From: Companilactobacillus kimchii DSM 13961 = JCM 10707
GTDB taxonomy: Bacteria > Bacillota > Bacilli > Lactobacillales > Lactobacillaceae
NCBI RefSeq assembly: GCF_001435445.1
Contig: NZ_AZDH01000014.1
Coordinates: 111,854 to 175,853 of the forward strand
Direction of reading: 5' to 3'
Length of the DNA: 64,000 nucleotides
The notes under the pieces are model-generated. The model had not been told where the DNA came from. It did no database searches and saw only the letters and a program-made list of their open reading frames with translations. Below are positions 47,241 through 60,000 of this stretch, piece by piece (positions within the stretch are counted from its first letter, which is position 1; each line of letters opens with the position of its first letter). Made by a program: the position numbers and the translations under genes.

Positions 47241-48440
47241 TTGGACGATTACGAATTTAGATATAATAACAGGTTTCAACAAAATAATAAAGACAAAATT
47301 TATCTACATTTATTCCGTGGTCAAGTTATTCTGAATACGATTATTATATTTGCTTACAGTGCCTTGACTCAGAATCTTTATCTGTTCATTCCGATTTTCT
47401 TAAATATTTTAGCTTTAAAAGTTAAACTGCTCCCTAGCAACTTTTCGGAACGATTTAATTTTGTCTTTCAGCTCTTTTTCCAAGCATTCATAATTGCAGA
47501 ATCATACTTCTACTTAATAAGTTTCAGCACTCGTTATTATGATTGGAACTTACCTAGTTCGATTGGTTTACTGTTAGTTTCCATACTGGCAATGTACGTT
47601 CCTTATACGGTTGTTTTCTTCACCCCATTTAGAAACAAGATATTACAGTTGTTACTGGCAACTTTTGCGTTTGCTGTGATTGCCATGGGAACCGTTAGCA
47701 TCGTAACTTACGGAACTATTCTTGGCTTCAACCCTTTTATTAGTATCGTAACTGATTCCAGATTTCTTGGAACGCTTGTTTTCCTAATAATGGTTCTGAT
47801 AATGATGAGAAAGTGGGGCTATGCATACCCTCACATGCGATTGGACCGTCGTGCCAATTGGAAAGTGTTAATCTTTCTACTATTATTATGTACTTGGTTT
47901 ACGATGTGGAATGCATTCGGCGGTGGTCGGAGTTTACTCAGTTCACTTTATACATTTAATTTTAAAGGTACTAACTTCAATATTCGTTATCTTTTAAGTG
48001 GCATGGAAGCAGGAATTGCTGAAGAGCTGTTATTCCGTTATGTCTTTCTAAGTGTATTACTAGCTGCTTTTAAAAATTTTCGCTTTAGAATATTTTATGC
48101 AGCTATCCTAAGTAGTCTCTGTTTTGGAATTATTCATTTAAGTAACGTCTCTGCTGGTCAAAGTTTAGCTAACACAATTGATCAAGTCATCTTTGCCTCT
48201 GGTATGGGATTACTAATGTGTGGTATTTATCTATATACTAATCTCTTCTATCTTCCAGTTATCTTTCATACATTATTAGATACTCTTGCTTTTACAACCT
48301 CTGGAGAAATGATGTCCGGTAAAGTTACTAGTGTTGATGCTCTATTCACCATTATAGAAACAGTTATTTTTGCACTCATCGCTGTATGTCTACTAATTTC
48401 AGTTTATCGCCGAAGTCAAACTCAGAGTTTTAGATTTTAA
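47241..48440 (+). CDS. CPBP-family intramembrane glutamic/metalloprotease
   Basis: 399 aa with about ten helices. The CPBP (Abi) signature motifs are EAGIAEELLFRYVF (EExxxR), FGIIHLS (FxxxH) and the later FHTLLD. These proteins cleave within membranes or process bacteriocin/prenyl-type substrates; the role here is unknown. TTG start with GGAGGTG 6 nt before it. The gene is divergent from the S10 operon and has its own terminator. Confidence 0.9.
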   Translation: MDDYEFRYNNRFQQNNKDKIYLHLFRGQVILNTIIIFAYSALTQNLYLFIPIFLNILALKVKLLPSNFSERFNFVFQLFFQAFIIAESYFYLISFSTRYYDWNLPSSIGLLLVSILAMYVPYTVVFFTPFRNKILQLLLATFAFAVIAMGTVSIVTYGTILGFNPFISIVTDSRFLGTLVFLIMVLIMMRKWGYAYPHMRLDRRANWKVLIFLLLLCTWFTMWNAFGGGRSLLSSLYTFNFKGTNFNIRYLLSGMEAGIAEELLFRYVFLSVLLAAFKNFRFRIFYAAILSSLCFGIIHLSNVSAGQSLANTIDQVIFASGMGLLMCGIYLYTNLFYLPVIFHTLLDTLAFTTSGEMMSGKVTSVDALFTIIETVIFALIAVCLLISVYRRSQTQSFRF

Positions 48441-48447
48441 TTGAATG

Positions 48448-48487
48448 CACAAAAAAAACACAATAACAAATGTTATTGTGTTTTTAT
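48448..48487. terminator. Bidirectional terminator
   Basis: Stem AAACACAATAACA / TGTTATTGTGTTT with A and T tracts between the CPBP gene and the convergent fusA. Confidence 0.92.
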
Positions 48488-48503
48488 TTTTATTCACTAA
48501 TTA

Positions 48504-50603
48504 TTAGTCAGCGTCAGGGTTTCCGCCATTCTTCTTGATAATATCAGCTTGAATAGACTTAGGAACCTTTTCGTAGTGATCCATTGTCATTGTAAATGTA
48601 CCACGACCTTGTGTTGCTGAACGAAGTGTTGTAGCGTAACCAAACATTTCTGCAAGTGGAACAAAGGCATTGATAAGTTGTGCATTACCACGTGCTTCCA
48701 TTCCTTCAACACGTCCACGACGAGCAGTAACTTGTCCCATAACATCACCTAAGTATGATTCTGGTGTAACAATTTCAACCTTCATAATAGGTTCAAGAAT
48801 TACGGCACCAGCAGTCTTAGATGCGTTACGTAGAGACATTGAAGCGGCAATCTTGAAGGCAGCTTCAGATGAATCGACTTCGTGGTATGAACCATCATAC
48901 AACTTAGCCTTAACATCGATCAATGGATAACCGGCAAGAACACCGTTTTCCATAGCTTCTTTCAATCCTTGTTCTACTGAAGGGATGTATTCACGAGGAA
49001 CAACACCACCGACGATAGCATCTTCGAATTCGAAGCCTTTACCTTCTTCATTAGGTGTGAATTCAACCCAAACATCACCATATTGACCTTTACCACCAGA
49101 TTGACGAACGAACTTACCTTGAGCACTTGTTTGTTGTGTAAATGTTTCACGGTAAGCAACTTGAGGTTCACCAACCTTACATGCAACGTTAAATTCACGT
49201 TTCATACGGTCAACCATGATATCCAAGTGCAATTCACCCATTCCGGCGATAAGAGTTTCACCAGTTTCAGGATTTGTTTCAGCTTGGAATGTAGGATCTT
49301 CTTCAGATAGTTTTTGGATGGCAATATCCATCTTATCTCTATCTTCCTTTGAGTTAGGTTCGATAGAAACTTGGATAACTGGATCTGGAATATCCAATGA
49401 TTCAAGGATCAATGGATCTGAAGGATCAGTTAGAGAATCACCAGTTGTAGTATTCTTCAAACCGATAACAGCAGCGATATCACCTGAGAATACTTCTGGG
49501 ATTTCCTTACGGTGGTTAGAATGCATTTGTAGCAAACGACCAACACGTTCACGTTTGTCTTTTGTTGAGTTCAAGACATAAGAACCAGATTCTAGAGAAC
49601 CTCTATATACACGAATGTATGTCAAACGACCAACGAATGGGTCAGTAGCAATCTTAAATGCTAAACCAGCAAATGGTTTGCTGTCATCAGCCATAAGTTC
49701 AACTTCTGATTCATCCTTAGGATTTGTAGCCTTGTAAGGACGTACATCAAGTGGTGATGGTAGATAGTCAACAACGGCATCCATCAACATTTGAACACCC
49801 TTATTCTTGAAGGCAGAACCTGCAAGAACTGGGAAGTACTTCAAGTTGATTGTTGCTTTACGGATAGCTGAGCGAAGTTCATCATTACTGATTTCTTCAC
49901 CTTCAAGATACTTCTCCATAATGTCATCATCAACATCAGCAACTGATTCAACTAATTCAGCACGTCTCTTTTCAGCTTCAGCACGATATTCTTCAGGAAC
50001 ATCAACTGTATCCCATTTTGTACCTAATTCATCTTCGTCATAAAGGTCGGCTTTCATTTCGATCAAGTCGATAACACCTTCGAATTTGTCTTCGGCACCA
50101 ATAGGCATTTGAATAGCATGTGCGTTAGCATCTAGTCTTTCATGCAATGTTTCTACAGAGTAGTCAAAGTTAGCACCGATTTTATCCATCTTGTTAACAA
50201 AGACAATTCTTGGAACACCGTATGTTGAGGCTTGACGCCAAACATTTTCTGTTTGTGGTTCAACACCTGATTGAGCATCAAGAACTGTAATAGCACCATC
50301 TAGAACACGGAGTGAACGTTCAACTTCGATTGTGAAGTCAACGTGTCCTGGAGTATCAATAATATTGATACGGTTGTTCTTCCATTCAGCAGTTGTAGCA
50401 GCTGATGTGATAGTAATACCACGTTCTTGTTCTTGAGCCATCCAGTCCATTTGTGAAGCACCATCATGTGTTTCACCAATTTTATGGATCTTACCAGTAT
50501 AGTACAAGATACGTTCAGTAGTTGTAGTTTTACCGGCATCGATGTGGGCCATGATACCAATGTTACGGGTATCTTCTAGTGGAAATTCACGTTTATTAGC
50601 CAT
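48504..50603 (-). CDS. fusA: Elongation factor G
   Basis: 699-aa translocase GTPase. G1 [10 protein letters not shown]3 DTPGHVDF, G4 NKMD; domains II-V follow, ending [12 protein letters not shown]. Last gene of rpsL-rpsG-fusA; no tuf follows in this window. Confidence 0.98.
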   Translation of the reverse strand: MANKREFPLEDTRNIGIMAHIDAGKTTTTERILYYTGKIHKIGETHDGASQMDWMAQEQERGITITSAATTAEWKNNRINIIDTPGHVDFTIEVERSLRVLDGAITVLDAQSGVEPQTENVWRQASTYGVPRIVFVNKMDKIGANFDYSVETLHERLDANAHAIQMPIGAEDKFEGVIDLIEMKADLYDEDELGTKWDTVDVPEEYRAEAEKRRAELVESVADVDDDIMEKYLEGEEISNDELRSAIRKATINLKYFPVLAGSAFKNKGVQMLMDAVVDYLPSPLDVRPYKATNPKDESEVELMADDSKPFAGLAFKIATDPFVGRLTYIRVYRGSLESGSYVLNSTKDKRERVGRLLQMHSNHRKEIPEVFSGDIAAVIGLKNTTTGDSLTDPSDPLILESLDIPDPVIQVSIEPNSKEDRDKMDIAIQKLSEEDPTFQAETNPETGETLIAGMGELHLDIMVDRMKREFNVACKVGEPQVAYRETFTQQTSAQGKFVRQSGGKGQYGDVWVEFTPNEEGKGFEFEDAIVGGVVPREYIPSVEQGLKEAMENGVLAGYPLIDVKAKLYDGSYHEVDSSEAAFKIAASMSLRNASKTAGAVILEPIMKVEIVTPESYLGDVMGQVTARRGRVEGMEARGNAQLINAFVPLAEMFGYATTLRSATQGRGTFTMTMDHYEKVPKSIQADIIKKNGGNPDAD

Positions 50604-50650
50604 GAATAATTGTTTCTCCTCTCAAATTAACTAGTTTATGTAACTAGATC

Positions 50651-51118
50651 CTACCAGCGATAGTGAGCGAATGCACGGTTAGCATCGGCCATCTTATGTG
50701 TATCTTCACGTTTCTTAACAGCTGCACCAGTATTGTTTGCTGCATCCATAATTTCATTAGCTAGACGTTCGTCCATTGTGTGTTCACCACGTAGACGTGC
50801 ATAGCTTGTGATCCAACGAAGTCCAAGAGTTGTACGACGATCTGGACGAACTTCGATAGGAATTTGATAGTTAGAACCACCGATACGGCGAGCCTTAACT
50901 TCAAGTACAGGCATAACATTGTTCATTGCTTCTTCAAACACGTCCAATGGTTCGTTACCTGTCTTATCTTTAATAATATCGAATGCACGATATAAAATTG
51001 TTGAAGCAGTACCTCTTTTACCATCATACATCAAGTGGTTAATCAAACGAGTTACTAGCTTTGAGTTGTACATTGGATCTGGCAAAACATCACGTTTTGG
51101 AGCTCTACCTTTACGCAT
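50651..51118 (-). CDS. rpsG: 30S ribosomal protein S7
   Basis: 155 aa, [19 protein letters not shown], primary 16S 3'-domain binding protein and regulator of the str operon in E. coli. 50 nt after rpsL. Confidence 0.98.
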   Translation of the reverse strand: MRKGRAPKRDVLPDPMYNSKLVTRLINHLMYDGKRGTASTILYRAFDIIKDKTGNEPLDVFEEAMNNVMPVLEVKARRIGGSNYQIPIEVRPDRRTTLGLRWITSYARLRGEHTMDERLANEIMDAANNTGAAVKKREDTHKMADANRAFAHYRW

Positions 51119-51168
51119 AAAAAATTCCTCCGTTATTACATTATTTCATTAAGAATGATTATTTATTG

Positions 51169-51582
51169 TTATTTCTTAGGCTTCTTAGCACCATATTTTG
51201 AACGACTTTGCATACGTCCATCAACACCGGCTGTATCTAAGGCACCACGAACAACGTGATAACGAACACCAGGTAGATCCTTTACACGTCCACCACGGAC
51301 AAGGACAACACTATGCTCTTGTAGGTTGTGGCCAATACCAGGGATATATGCTGTTACTTCAATAAGGTTTGATAATCTAACACGGGCATACTTACGTAAA
51401 GCTGAGTTAGGTTTCTTAGGTGTCATTGTTCCGACACGAGTTGCAACACCACGTTTTTGTGGAGCTGGGTTCTTTGTAGCAACTTTCTTCATACTATTGT
51501 AGCCAAAGTTCAATGCAGGAGCATCTGATTTAGATACTGTTGACTTACGGCCTTTGCGAACTAATTGATTAATTGTAGGCAT
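51169..51582 (-). CDS. rpsL: 30S ribosomal protein S12
   Basis: 137 aa, [12 protein letters not shown]. The decoding-site lysine of [11 protein letters not shown] and the [10 protein letters not shown] motif, where streptomycin resistance arises, are the wild-type residues. Confidence 0.98.
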   Translation of the reverse strand: MPTINQLVRKGRKSTVSKSDAPALNFGYNSMKKVATKNPAPQKRGVATRVGTMTPKKPNSALRKYARVRLSNLIEVTAYIPGIGHNLQEHSVVLVRGGRVKDLPGVRYHVVRGALDTAGVDGRMQSRSKYGAKKPKK

Positions 51583-51599
51583 TCAAAGTTCCTCCTAAA

Positions 51600-51725
51600 A
51601 ATTTAAGTACACACATCCAGGTGGTTCATAATTTTGTAAAATAATAAACCACGTTAGTGGCGTACGTTATGAGCTTATATTTAAATAAACAAACTATTAT
51701 TGCTGCCAATAAAAGCACGTCTATT
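51600..51725 (-). promoter_or_regulatory. rpsL leader with two mutually exclusive hairpins
   Basis: 5' UTR of about 140 nt. Hairpin A spans 51621-51652 (GTGGTT...AACCAC outer stem, long AT inner stem); hairpin B spans 51649-51660 (CCAC-GTTA-GTGG). Both need the same CCAC segment, so only one can form at a time, and hairpin A ends about 20 nt before the ribosome site. The frame across this leader is also open as a 77-codon ORF that I consider a shadow. Confidence 0.5.
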
Positions 51726-51754
51726 AGAATACCATCTATAAAAAGCCATGTCAA
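51726..51754 (-). promoter_or_regulatory. Promoter of rpsL-rpsG-fusA
   Basis: Minus strand TTGACA (51749-51754) and TATTCT (51726-51731), 17-bp spacing. Confidence 0.85.
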
Positions 51755-51812
51755 CGTAATCCCGCAAAAGTTATCCACAATTTTCCCGTAATTTAAAACG
51801 AGGTGATTAAAA

Positions 51813-52475
51813 ATGGAACTTTTTTTACAAGTAACCGTCTTTATTCTAGGAGCTTGCATTATCTCCTTTCTAAAAGTAATCGCACAAGATTATCCAAATA
51901 TCAACTACACCAGACGTTCGAGATGTGATTACTGTCACAGAATTCTACAATGGTATGAAATCATTCCTATAATAGGCTATTTCATAGTTCATGGTAAATG
52001 CTCCGGCTGTAAAAATCAAATTGATTTTTATAATCCACTCCAAGAGTTTGCCGGAGGAACCTTTCTTCTATTAAATGTACAGTTTGGCACGCTAAATTAC
52101 TTGCCGTTATTCCTAATGCTAATTATTTTAGGCTTTAGTGACGCTTTTTATGGCTATATCTACCCCATCTTTTACTTACTGGCTTTGCCAACCGTTATTT
52201 GGCACTTTTCCACAGTTCATCTTCTAGCGGCAGTCATTATCTATCTAACATTACTACTTTTAAACAATCACTCTTTGATTGGTTTAGGCGATATTGAAAT
52301 TATGGCATTATTAGCACTTATTTTTGATTTAAATGACGTATTGAGAATAACTATTCTTGCTTGTTTCTTGTGTATCATCCAATTTCTTTTCAATAAAAAA
52401 AGATCATATAGATTTATTCCCTATCTCACTGTTTCAACAGGCATCATCTATCTGATCTTTGTAATTAGAACTTAG
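51813..52475 (+). CDS. comC: Prepilin peptidase / N-methyltransferase (type IV leader peptidase)
   Basis: 220-aa membrane aspartyl protease of the A24 family that processes ComG-type competence pseudopilins. Two CxxC pairs (CDYCHRI and CSGCKNQ) for zinc, catalytic aspartates in LGFSDAFYG and in GLGDIE (GxGD), seven to eight helices. ATG 51813 with GAGGTGA upstream. Runs toward the esterase gene with an 11-nt overlap of the stops. Presence suggests a competence or type II secretion-like pseudopilus in this strain. Confidence 0.9.
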   Translation: MELFLQVTVFILGACIISFLKVIAQDYPNINYTRRSRCDYCHRILQWYEIIPIIGYFIVHGKCSGCKNQIDFYNPLQEFAGGTFLLLNVQFGTLNYLPLFLMLIILGFSDAFYGYIYPIFYLLALPTVIWHFSTVHLLAAVIIYLTLLLLNNHSLIGLGDIEIMALLALIFDLNDVLRITILACFLCIIQFLFNKKRSYRFIPYLTVSTGIIYLIFVIRT

Positions 52476-53283
52476 GCAAAATTTCTTGAAGCTTCATCCA
52501 GTTCACACATAATTCCCACCATTTAGCATCATAAACATTATAGTCTCCACCATTTGGATGTTTTGTTACATATGTTGAAAGTGATAATCCATGACCACCC
52601 GAACCAAAGAGGTGCATTTCATAAGGAATTCCTAGAAGATCCATCTTCTGAGCATAAATAATCGAATTCATGACCGGAACTGTATCATCAGTCACCGTTT
52701 GCCAAATGAATGTTGGTTTACCATGCTTAGTTAGATGTTCTTGTGCTTGCCAATAATAGATATCTGGACTAATCTTCATTGACCACTCTTCATCTTTAGG
52801 CCACCCAAGAGTCATATCAATAACTGAGTATCCTAAAATATTAGCGGCTGGTTCTACTTCTAGGTCGTCTGTAAAGATTTTTTTACGTTCATCTGGATTT
52901 AACATAATTGAATTAAAGTCGGCTACTACATGTCCACCAGCAGAAAAGCCAACTAATAGAACCTTACTCAAATCAATATGGTGACTCTCACTTTGTGTCT
53001 TCAACCAATTTAAAGTCGTTGCCATCTCTTGTAATGCTAAAGGATAAACAGCTTTACCATCTTCAATCAATTGATAATGTAGAACTAAAGCGTGCATTCC
53101 TGCTGCATTGAATTTCATAGCAATTGGTTGTGCTTCACGGTCTGAATGAAACTTAAATGCACCACCCGGACAAATAATTGCCAATGGTTGATCAACCGGT
53201 TCGTCAAAATCGGAAATAGGGTCTAACCAATAGGTATCTAAAGTAAACTTGCTATCTTCATAAGATAATTCTTGTTTTTGCAA
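52465..53283 (-). CDS. Alpha/beta hydrolase (esterase)
   Basis: 272-aa esterase of the BD-FAE/acetyl-esterase type: oxyanion region ICPGGAFKFHS, nucleophile elbow GFSAGG, acid DDTVP and catalytic H in SGGHGLS. I choose TTG 53283 because GGGAGG lies 9 nt before it; the frame is open 15 codons further upstream without a ribosome site. It is downstream of rpoC but after its terminator. Likely removes short acyl groups from sugars; substrate unknown. Confidence 0.88.
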   Translation of the reverse strand: MQKQELSYEDSKFTLDTYWLDPISDFDEPVDQPLAIICPGGAFKFHSDREAQPIAMKFNAAGMHALVLHYQLIEDGKAVYPLALQEMATTLNWLKTQSESHHIDLSKVLLVGFSAGGHVVADFNSIMLNPDERKKIFTDDLEVEPAANILGYSVIDMTLGWPKDEEWSMKISPDIYYWQAQEHLTKHGKPTFIWQTVTDDTVPVMNSIIYAQKMDLLGIPYEMHLFGSGGHGLSLSTYVTKHPNGGDYNVYDAKWWELCVNWMKLQEILPKF

Positions 53284-53326
53284 AATACATACCCTCCCAA
53301 AATTTCTATCAATAACATCATTATAC

Positions 53327-53357
53327 AAAAAAAGACGACCTCATCGGCCGTCTTTTT
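53327..53357. terminator. Terminator of rpoBC
   Basis: Stem AAAAAGACGGCC / GGTCGTCTTTTT (one G-T pair) with loop GATGA and A/T tracts on both sides, 9 nt after the rpoC stop. Confidence 0.92.
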
Positions 53358-53366
53358 CATTTATTA

Positions 53367-56300
53367 CTATTTTTCTGTTTTAGCTGCATCTTCAGCTTTC
53401 ATTTGAGCTTCGATGTCAGAAATTGTGTAGGCACCATTCAAAGAGTTATCTGCCATAGGGCCAGTCTTCTTTGGTTCCATATGGTTATACTTAGCCATAC
53501 CAGTACCGGCAGGAATAAGTTTACCAATAATAACATTTTCCTTAAGTCCAAGAAGTGGATCATTCTTACCACGAATTGAAGCATCAGTAAGAACTCTTGT
53601 TGTTTCCTGGAAGGAAGCGGCTGACAAGAAACTGTTTGTTTCAAGAGAAGCCTTAGTAATACCAAGAAGTACTGGACGTCCAGTAGCTGGAATACCACCA
53701 TTGAACAATGTTTCACGGTTATGGTCAGTAAATTGAGAAATATCCATCAATTGACCAGGCAATACATCTGTATCACCAGGATCAAGAATACGAATCTTTC
53801 TAAGCATTTGTCTAACCATAACCTCAAAGTGCTTATCAGAGATATCAACACCTTGCATACGGTAAACTTTTTGAACTTCAGCAAGTAAGTAGTTTTCTGT
53901 ATGTAGAACGTTTGTAACTTTGATCAATTCCTTAGGATCAATTGAACCTTGTGTTAACTTACCACCACGTTTAACGTGATCACCTTCGGCAACCGCAACA
54001 CTTGATGTATAAGGAACACTATATGTTCTAGTATCAATATCACCTTGAACAGTAATTTCCTTGGTGTGTTCTGCTGGGTTTTCATCAATGGCTGTAATTG
54101 TACCATCAACTTCTGAAATAACGGCAAGACCTTTAGGATTTCTAGCTTCAACAATTTCTTGAACACGAGGAAGTCCTTGAGTAATATCGTCACCACCAGC
54201 AACACCACCGGTATGGAAGTTACGCATAGTTAATTGTGTACCTGGTTCACCGATTGATTGAGCAGCAACAGTACCAACTGCCTCACCAATTTCAACTTCT
54301 TCACCAGTAGCAAGGTTACGACCATAACATTTCTTACATACACCATGCTTTGTATCACATGTGAATGCTGAACGAATTGTAACGTGTGTAACACCAGCAT
54401 CAACGACCTTTTGAGCCATTGTTTCATCCATCATGACACCACGAGGTACGATAACTTCGCCTGTCTTAGGATCTTTAACTGTTTTTTGTGTATAACGACC
54501 AACAAGTCTGTCATACAATGGTTCGATCATATCTGTACCTTCCATAATTGAACTTACAACAAGTCCACGGTCAGTACCACAATCTTCTTCACGAACAATA
54601 ACATCTTGAGCAACATCAACCAAACGACGTGTTAAGTAACCTGAGTTAGCAGTCTTCAAGGCTGTATCGGTCATACCTTTACGGGCACCATGGGTTGACA
54701 TGAACATTTCCATGACAGATAGTCCTTCACGGAAGTTAGAAATAACAGGGATTTCCATCATACCACCATTAGGGGCGGCCATAAGTCCACGCATACCAGC
54801 TAGCTGTGTAAAGTTTGAAATGTTACCACGGGCACCGGAATCAGACATCATTGAGATAGGGTTTGTAGGATCAAATGAATCGATCAACAATTGTTGAATT
54901 TCATCCTTTGTATCATTCCAAACACTAATAACACGATCATGTCGTTCGTTGTCAGTGATAAGACCACGACGGAATTGCTTAGAAATTGAAGCAACTTGTT
55001 TATGGGCTTTTTCAACGATTTCAGGTTTTTGAGTTAGGTTAGGAACATCTGTAACACCAACTGTTAGACCAGATAATGTACAAATTGTGTAACCTAATTC
55101 TTTCATATCATCAAGAAGTGATGATGTTCTTTGAACACGATATACTTTAAAGATTTGGGCAATGATATCTGATAGATAACCACTCTTAAGTGGGTCTACT
55201 AGATCCATTTCATCAAGACGTTGATGAATATCTTCACCTTTACCTAGGAAGTACTTGTCAGGAACGCCGTTCTTCAAATTGTCATCAGTTGGTTCATTCA
55301 AGTATGGGAAATCTTCTGGAAGAATTTCGTTAAAGATTACTTTACCAACACTAGTAATCATAACTTTATCTCTTTGGTCATCCTTGAATGGCTTGTTAGG
55401 CATTGAATCAACAGCAATACCAATTCTTGTATGGTAATGAACATCACCATTTAGCAAAGCTGTTTGAACTTCGTTAGAATCTTTGAAGATCTTACCTTCA
55501 CCAGTCATATGTCTTGTTTCAATTGTTAGATAGTAGTTACCTAAAACAACATCCTGTGAAGGTGTAACGATAGGCTTACCATCCTTAGGAGCAAGAATAT
55601 GGTGAGCAGCAAGCATCAACATACGTGCTTCAGCTTGAGCTTCGTCTGATAGTGGCACATGGATAGCCATCTGATCACCATCAAAATCGGCATTGTAAGC
55701 TTCACAAGCAAGTGGATGCAAACGAATTGACTTACCATCAACCAATACAGGTTCAAAGGCTTGAATACCAAGTCTATGAAGTGTAGGGGCACGGTTAAGT
55801 AATACTGGACGTTCTTTAATAACGTCTTCTAGTACATCCCAAATGTCATCATCTTGGCGATCAATCTTTCTTCTAGCATTCTTGACGTTAGAAGCAATTT
55901 CACGCTTAACAAGTTCATGCATAACGAATGGTTTGAACAATTCCAAAGCCATTTCACGAGGCAATCCACATTGATAGAACTTCAATGTAGGTCCAACATC
56001 GATAACTGAACGTCCTGAGTAGTCAACACGTTTACCAAGTAAGTTTTGACGGAAACGTCCTTGCTTACCTTTAAGCATATGTGATAGCGACTTCAATGGA
56101 CGGTTACCAGGTCCTGTAACAGGACGGCCACGACGACCATTATCGATCAAGGCATCAACAGCTTCTTGCAACATACGTTTTTCATTTTGAACGATGATAT
56201 TAGGAGCATGTAGATCCAACAATCTCTTCAAACGATTGTTACGGTTGATAACACGACGGTACAAATCGTTCAAGTCAGAAGTAGCGAAACGGCCACCTTC

Positions 56301-57032
56301 TAGTTGAACCATAGGACGAAGATCAGGTGGGATAACAGGAATTGCTTCCATTACCATCCATTCAGGTTTGTTACCTGATTTTTGGAAGGCACTTAAAATA
56401 TCCAAACGTCTGATAGCACGTGTACGCTTTTGACCTTGAGCAGTCTTCAATGTTTCACGTAACTCTTTAACTTCAGAATCCATATCAACTTGTCTTAGAA
56501 GATCACGGATACCTTCGGCACCCATTTCAGCGACGAACTTGTTACCAAATTCTTCACGCTTCTTACGATATTCTGTTTCAGTCAATAATTGTTTCTTTTC
56601 TAGATCTGTTTCACCGGGATCAATAACTACGTATGATGCAAAGTAGATTACTTCTTCCAAGTTTCTTGGACTCATGTCCAATACGAGTCCCATACGTGAT
56701 GGGATACCCTTAAAGTACCAGATATGTGATACAGGAGCTGCTAGTTCAATATGAGCCATACGTTCACGACGAACTTTTGAACGAGTAACTTCAACACCAC
56801 AGCGGTCACAAACAATACCCTTATAACGGATACGTTTGTACTTACCACAGGCACATTCCCAGTCTTTAGTTGGTCCAAAGATTCTTTCATCGAATAGACC
56901 ATCTTTTTCTGGTTTTAAAGTACGGTAGTTAATAGTTTCTGGTTTCTTAACTTCTCCATAAGACCAACTACGAATCTTATCAGGAGATGCTAAACCAATT
57001 TGCATACTATCGAATTTATTAACGTCTATCAA
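53367..57032 (-). CDS. rpoC: RNA polymerase beta' subunit
   Basis: 1221 aa: zinc ribbon [20 protein letters not shown], rudder/lid regions, catalytic [10 protein letters not shown], trigger-loop region and second zinc site CGTDRGL...[13 protein letters not shown]. Start is TTG 57032 with GGGAGG 8 nt before. 24 nt after rpoB. Confidence 0.97.
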   Translation of the reverse strand: MIDVNKFDSMQIGLASPDKIRSWSYGEVKKPETINYRTLKPEKDGLFDERIFGPTKDWECACGKYKRIRYKGIVCDRCGVEVTRSKVRRERMAHIELAAPVSHIWYFKGIPSRMGLVLDMSPRNLEEVIYFASYVVIDPGETDLEKKQLLTETEYRKKREEFGNKFVAEMGAEGIRDLLRQVDMDSEVKELRETLKTAQGQKRTRAIRRLDILSAFQKSGNKPEWMVMEAIPVIPPDLRPMVQLEGGRFATSDLNDLYRRVINRNNRLKRLLDLHAPNIIVQNEKRMLQEAVDALIDNGRRGRPVTGPGNRPLKSLSHMLKGKQGRFRQNLLGKRVDYSGRSVIDVGPTLKFYQCGLPREMALELFKPFVMHELVKREIASNVKNARRKIDRQDDDIWDVLEDVIKERPVLLNRAPTLHRLGIQAFEPVLVDGKSIRLHPLACEAYNADFDGDQMAIHVPLSDEAQAEARMLMLAAHHILAPKDGKPIVTPSQDVVLGNYYLTIETRHMTGEGKIFKDSNEVQTALLNGDVHYHTRIGIAVDSMPNKPFKDDQRDKVMITSVGKVIFNEILPEDFPYLNEPTDDNLKNGVPDKYFLGKGEDIHQRLDEMDLVDPLKSGYLSDIIAQIFKVYRVQRTSSLLDDMKELGYTICTLSGLTVGVTDVPNLTQKPEIVEKAHKQVASISKQFRRGLITDNERHDRVISVWNDTKDEIQQLLIDSFDPTNPISMMSDSGARGNISNFTQLAGMRGLMAAPNGGMMEIPVISNFREGLSVMEMFMSTHGARKGMTDTALKTANSGYLTRRLVDVAQDVIVREEDCGTDRGLVVSSIMEGTDMIEPLYDRLVGRYTQKTVKDPKTGEVIVPRGVMMDETMAQKVVDAGVTHVTIRSAFTCDTKHGVCKKCYGRNLATGEEVEIGEAVGTVAAQSIGEPGTQLTMRNFHTGGVAGGDDITQGLPRVQEIVEARNPKGLAVISEVDGTITAIDENPAEHTKEITVQGDIDTRTYSVPYTSSVAVAEGDHVKRGGKLTQGSIDPKELIKVTNVLHTENYLLAEVQKVYRMQGVDISDKHFEVMVRQMLRKIRILDPGDTDVLPGQLMDISQFTDHNRETLFNGGIPATGRPVLLGITKASLETNSFLSAASFQETTRVLTDASIRGKNDPLLGLKENVIIGKLIPAGTGMAKYNHMEPKKTGPMADNSLNGAYTISDIEAQMKAEDAAKTEK

Positions 57033-57056
57033 AAGGTAACCTCCCTACAGTTTTAA

Positions 57057-60000
57057 CTAGTTTTCTGACTTTGTACTAGTTTCAGTTGAATCCTTTGATG
57101 CTTCAAGCTTCTTAGCTTCTTCTTCAGCACGTTTTTGTTCTTGTTGTTTAGCGAATTTAGATAAGGCATCAACACTAACTGTGTCTTCGTCATCATCCAT
57201 ATCTCTAAGTTCAATTTCTTTCTTATGTGCATCTAGAACTTTCATGTCCAATCCAAGAGCTTGTAGTTCTTTGACAAGAACACGGAATGATTCAGGAACA
57301 CCAGGTTTAGGAATACTTTCACCCTTAACGATAGCTTCATAAGTCTTTACACGACCAACAATATCATCTGACTTGTATGTCAAGATTTCTTGAAGTGTAT
57401 ATGCGGCACCGTAAGCTTCAAGGGCCCAAACTTCCATTTCACCAAATCTCTGACCACCAAATTGTGCTTTACCACCAAGTGGTTGTTGAGTAACTAGTGA
57501 GTATGGTCCGATTGAACGAGCATGAAGTTTATCATCAACCATGTGAGCTAGTTTCAAGTAGTACATGACACCAACTGATACACGGTTCTTGAATGGTTCA
57601 CCAGTACGTCCATCATAAAGAATTGATTTACCATCTGTATCCATATCGGCTTCTTTAACAATATCCCAAAGTTCATCGTTACTTACACCGTCGAAAACAG
57701 GGGTTGAAACATGAATGCCAAGTTTTCTAGCAGCCATACCTAAATGAAGATCAAGAACTTGTCCAATATTCATACGTGATGGAACACCCATTGGGTTCAA
57801 TAGGATATCTACTGGAGTACCATCTGGCATGTAAGGCATGTCTTCTTCTGGTACAACGATTGAAACAGTACCCTTGTTACCATGACGACCAGACATCTTA
57901 TCACCAACTTGAATCTTACGCTTTTGAGCAATGTAAACACGAACTAACATGTTAACACCAGGATCAAGTTCATCTCCGGCTTCACGAGTGAAGACTTTGA
58001 CATCTTGGATAATTCCGCCACCACCATGTGGTACACGAAGTGAAGTATCACGAACTTCACGAGCCTTTTCACCAAAGATAGCATGTAGCAATCTCTCTTC
58101 AGCTGATAGTTCTGTAACACCCTTAGGTGTAACTTTACCAACTAAGATATCGCCATCACGAACTTCAGCACCAACACGGATAATACCGAATTCGTCAAGA
58201 TCCTTAAGTGAATCTTCACCAACGTTAGGAATTTCACGTGTGATTTCTTCAGGTCCAAGTTTTGTATCACGTGCTTCTGATTCATACTCTTCAATATGAA
58301 TTGAAGTATATGCATCTTCACGTACTAGTTTTTCTGAAAGTACGATAGCATCTTCGTAGTTATACATATTCCATGTCATAAAGGCAATAAGTGGGTTTTG
58401 ACCAAGGGCTAATTCACCATTTTCCATGGCAGGACCATCAGCAATGATATCACCCTTCTTGATCTTCTCATCCTTGCGGACAATAGGTCTTTGGTTGTAA
58501 CTCTTACCATTATTTGAACGACGGAATTTAGTTACCTTATAAGTATCTGTTGTGCCATCTTCGTCACGTTTGATAGTAACTTTCTTAGCATCAACATATT
58601 CAACAACACCATCATGATCAGCTAATAGAGCAGCACCGGAATCATGAGCAGCAATATATTCCATACCAGTACCAACAAGTGGTGCATGTGGATTGATCAA
58701 AGGAACAGCTTGACGTTGCATATTAGCACCCATCAAGGCACGGTTCGAGTCATCATTTTCCAAGAAAGGAATACATGCAGTAGCTACAGAAACTACTTGC
58801 TTAGGAGAAACGTCCATGTAATCGACTTTTTCTGGAGTAGTTTCAATGTTGTCATCTTTGTGACGAGCCAAGATTGTGTTGTCAGCAAATGAACCATCAT
58901 CTTCCAATGGTGTATTAGCTTGAGCGACAACATAGTTATCTTCTTCGTCAGCAGTTAAGTAATCGATCTTATCAGTTACTTTGTGAGTATCCCATGAAAC
59001 ACGACGATATGGTGTTTCAATGAAACCATATTTATTAATAATGGCGTATGAAGCCAAGTTATTAATAAGTCCAATATTAGGACCTTCTGGTGTTTCAATA
59101 GGACACATACGACCATAATGAGTATAGTGAACATCACGAACTTCATATCCAGCACGATCACGAGTCAAACCACCAGGTCCAAGGGCTGATAGACGACGCT
59201 TATGTTCTAGTTCTCCAAGTGGATTAGTTTGATCCATGAATTGTGACAATTGTGATGAACCAAAGAATTCCTTAATTGAAGCAACAACTGGTCTGATATT
59301 AATCAATTGTTGAGGTGTAACAGTAGCTGAATCTTGAATTGACATTCTTTCACGCACAACACGTTCCATACGTGATAGACCAATACGGAATTGGTTTTGT
59401 AGCAATTCACCAACTGAACGAATACGACGGTTACCCAAGTGATCAATATCATCTGTTGTACCGATGTTTTCCTTCAAGTTTAGGAAGTAGTTAATACCAG
59501 CTAAAATATCGGCTGGTGTAATTGTACGGTTTTCTTCTGGAATATGACCGTTACCAATAATATTAACAACTTTTTCATTATCAGCTTCTGAATAAACCTT
59601 AATGATTTGAACGGTAATTGGGTCTGTTAGAACACCTTCATCAGAAGGAGTCAATGTAACTGTCTTGAAATCATCTCTTTCAAGATATGGACTCAATTTG
59701 TTCATAGCATCGCGGTCAATTAGAGTATCCTTAGCTAAAACAACTTCACCTGTATCAGGATCAGCCAATGTTTCGGCCAAAGTCTTGTTCAAAAGTCTTG
59801 TCTTAAGATTTAACTTCTTATTGATCTTGTAACGACCAACAGGAGCCAAGTCATATCTACGTGGGTCAAAGAATCTAGCATATAGCAATGAACGAGAACT
59901 ATCTGCAGTCTTTGGTTCACCAGGACGGAGTCTTTCATAGATATCTTTCAAGGCTTCTTCAACACGTGAGTCACTTGTATCTTTATGAACATCTTTTTCA

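Noticed and set aside
49216..49581. 121-codon plus-strand ORF
   Set aside because: Antisense shadow of fusA.
51626..51859. 77-codon minus-strand ORF upstream of rpsL
   Set aside because: It covers the rpsL promoter and leader hairpins and has no ribosome site; it also overlaps comC.
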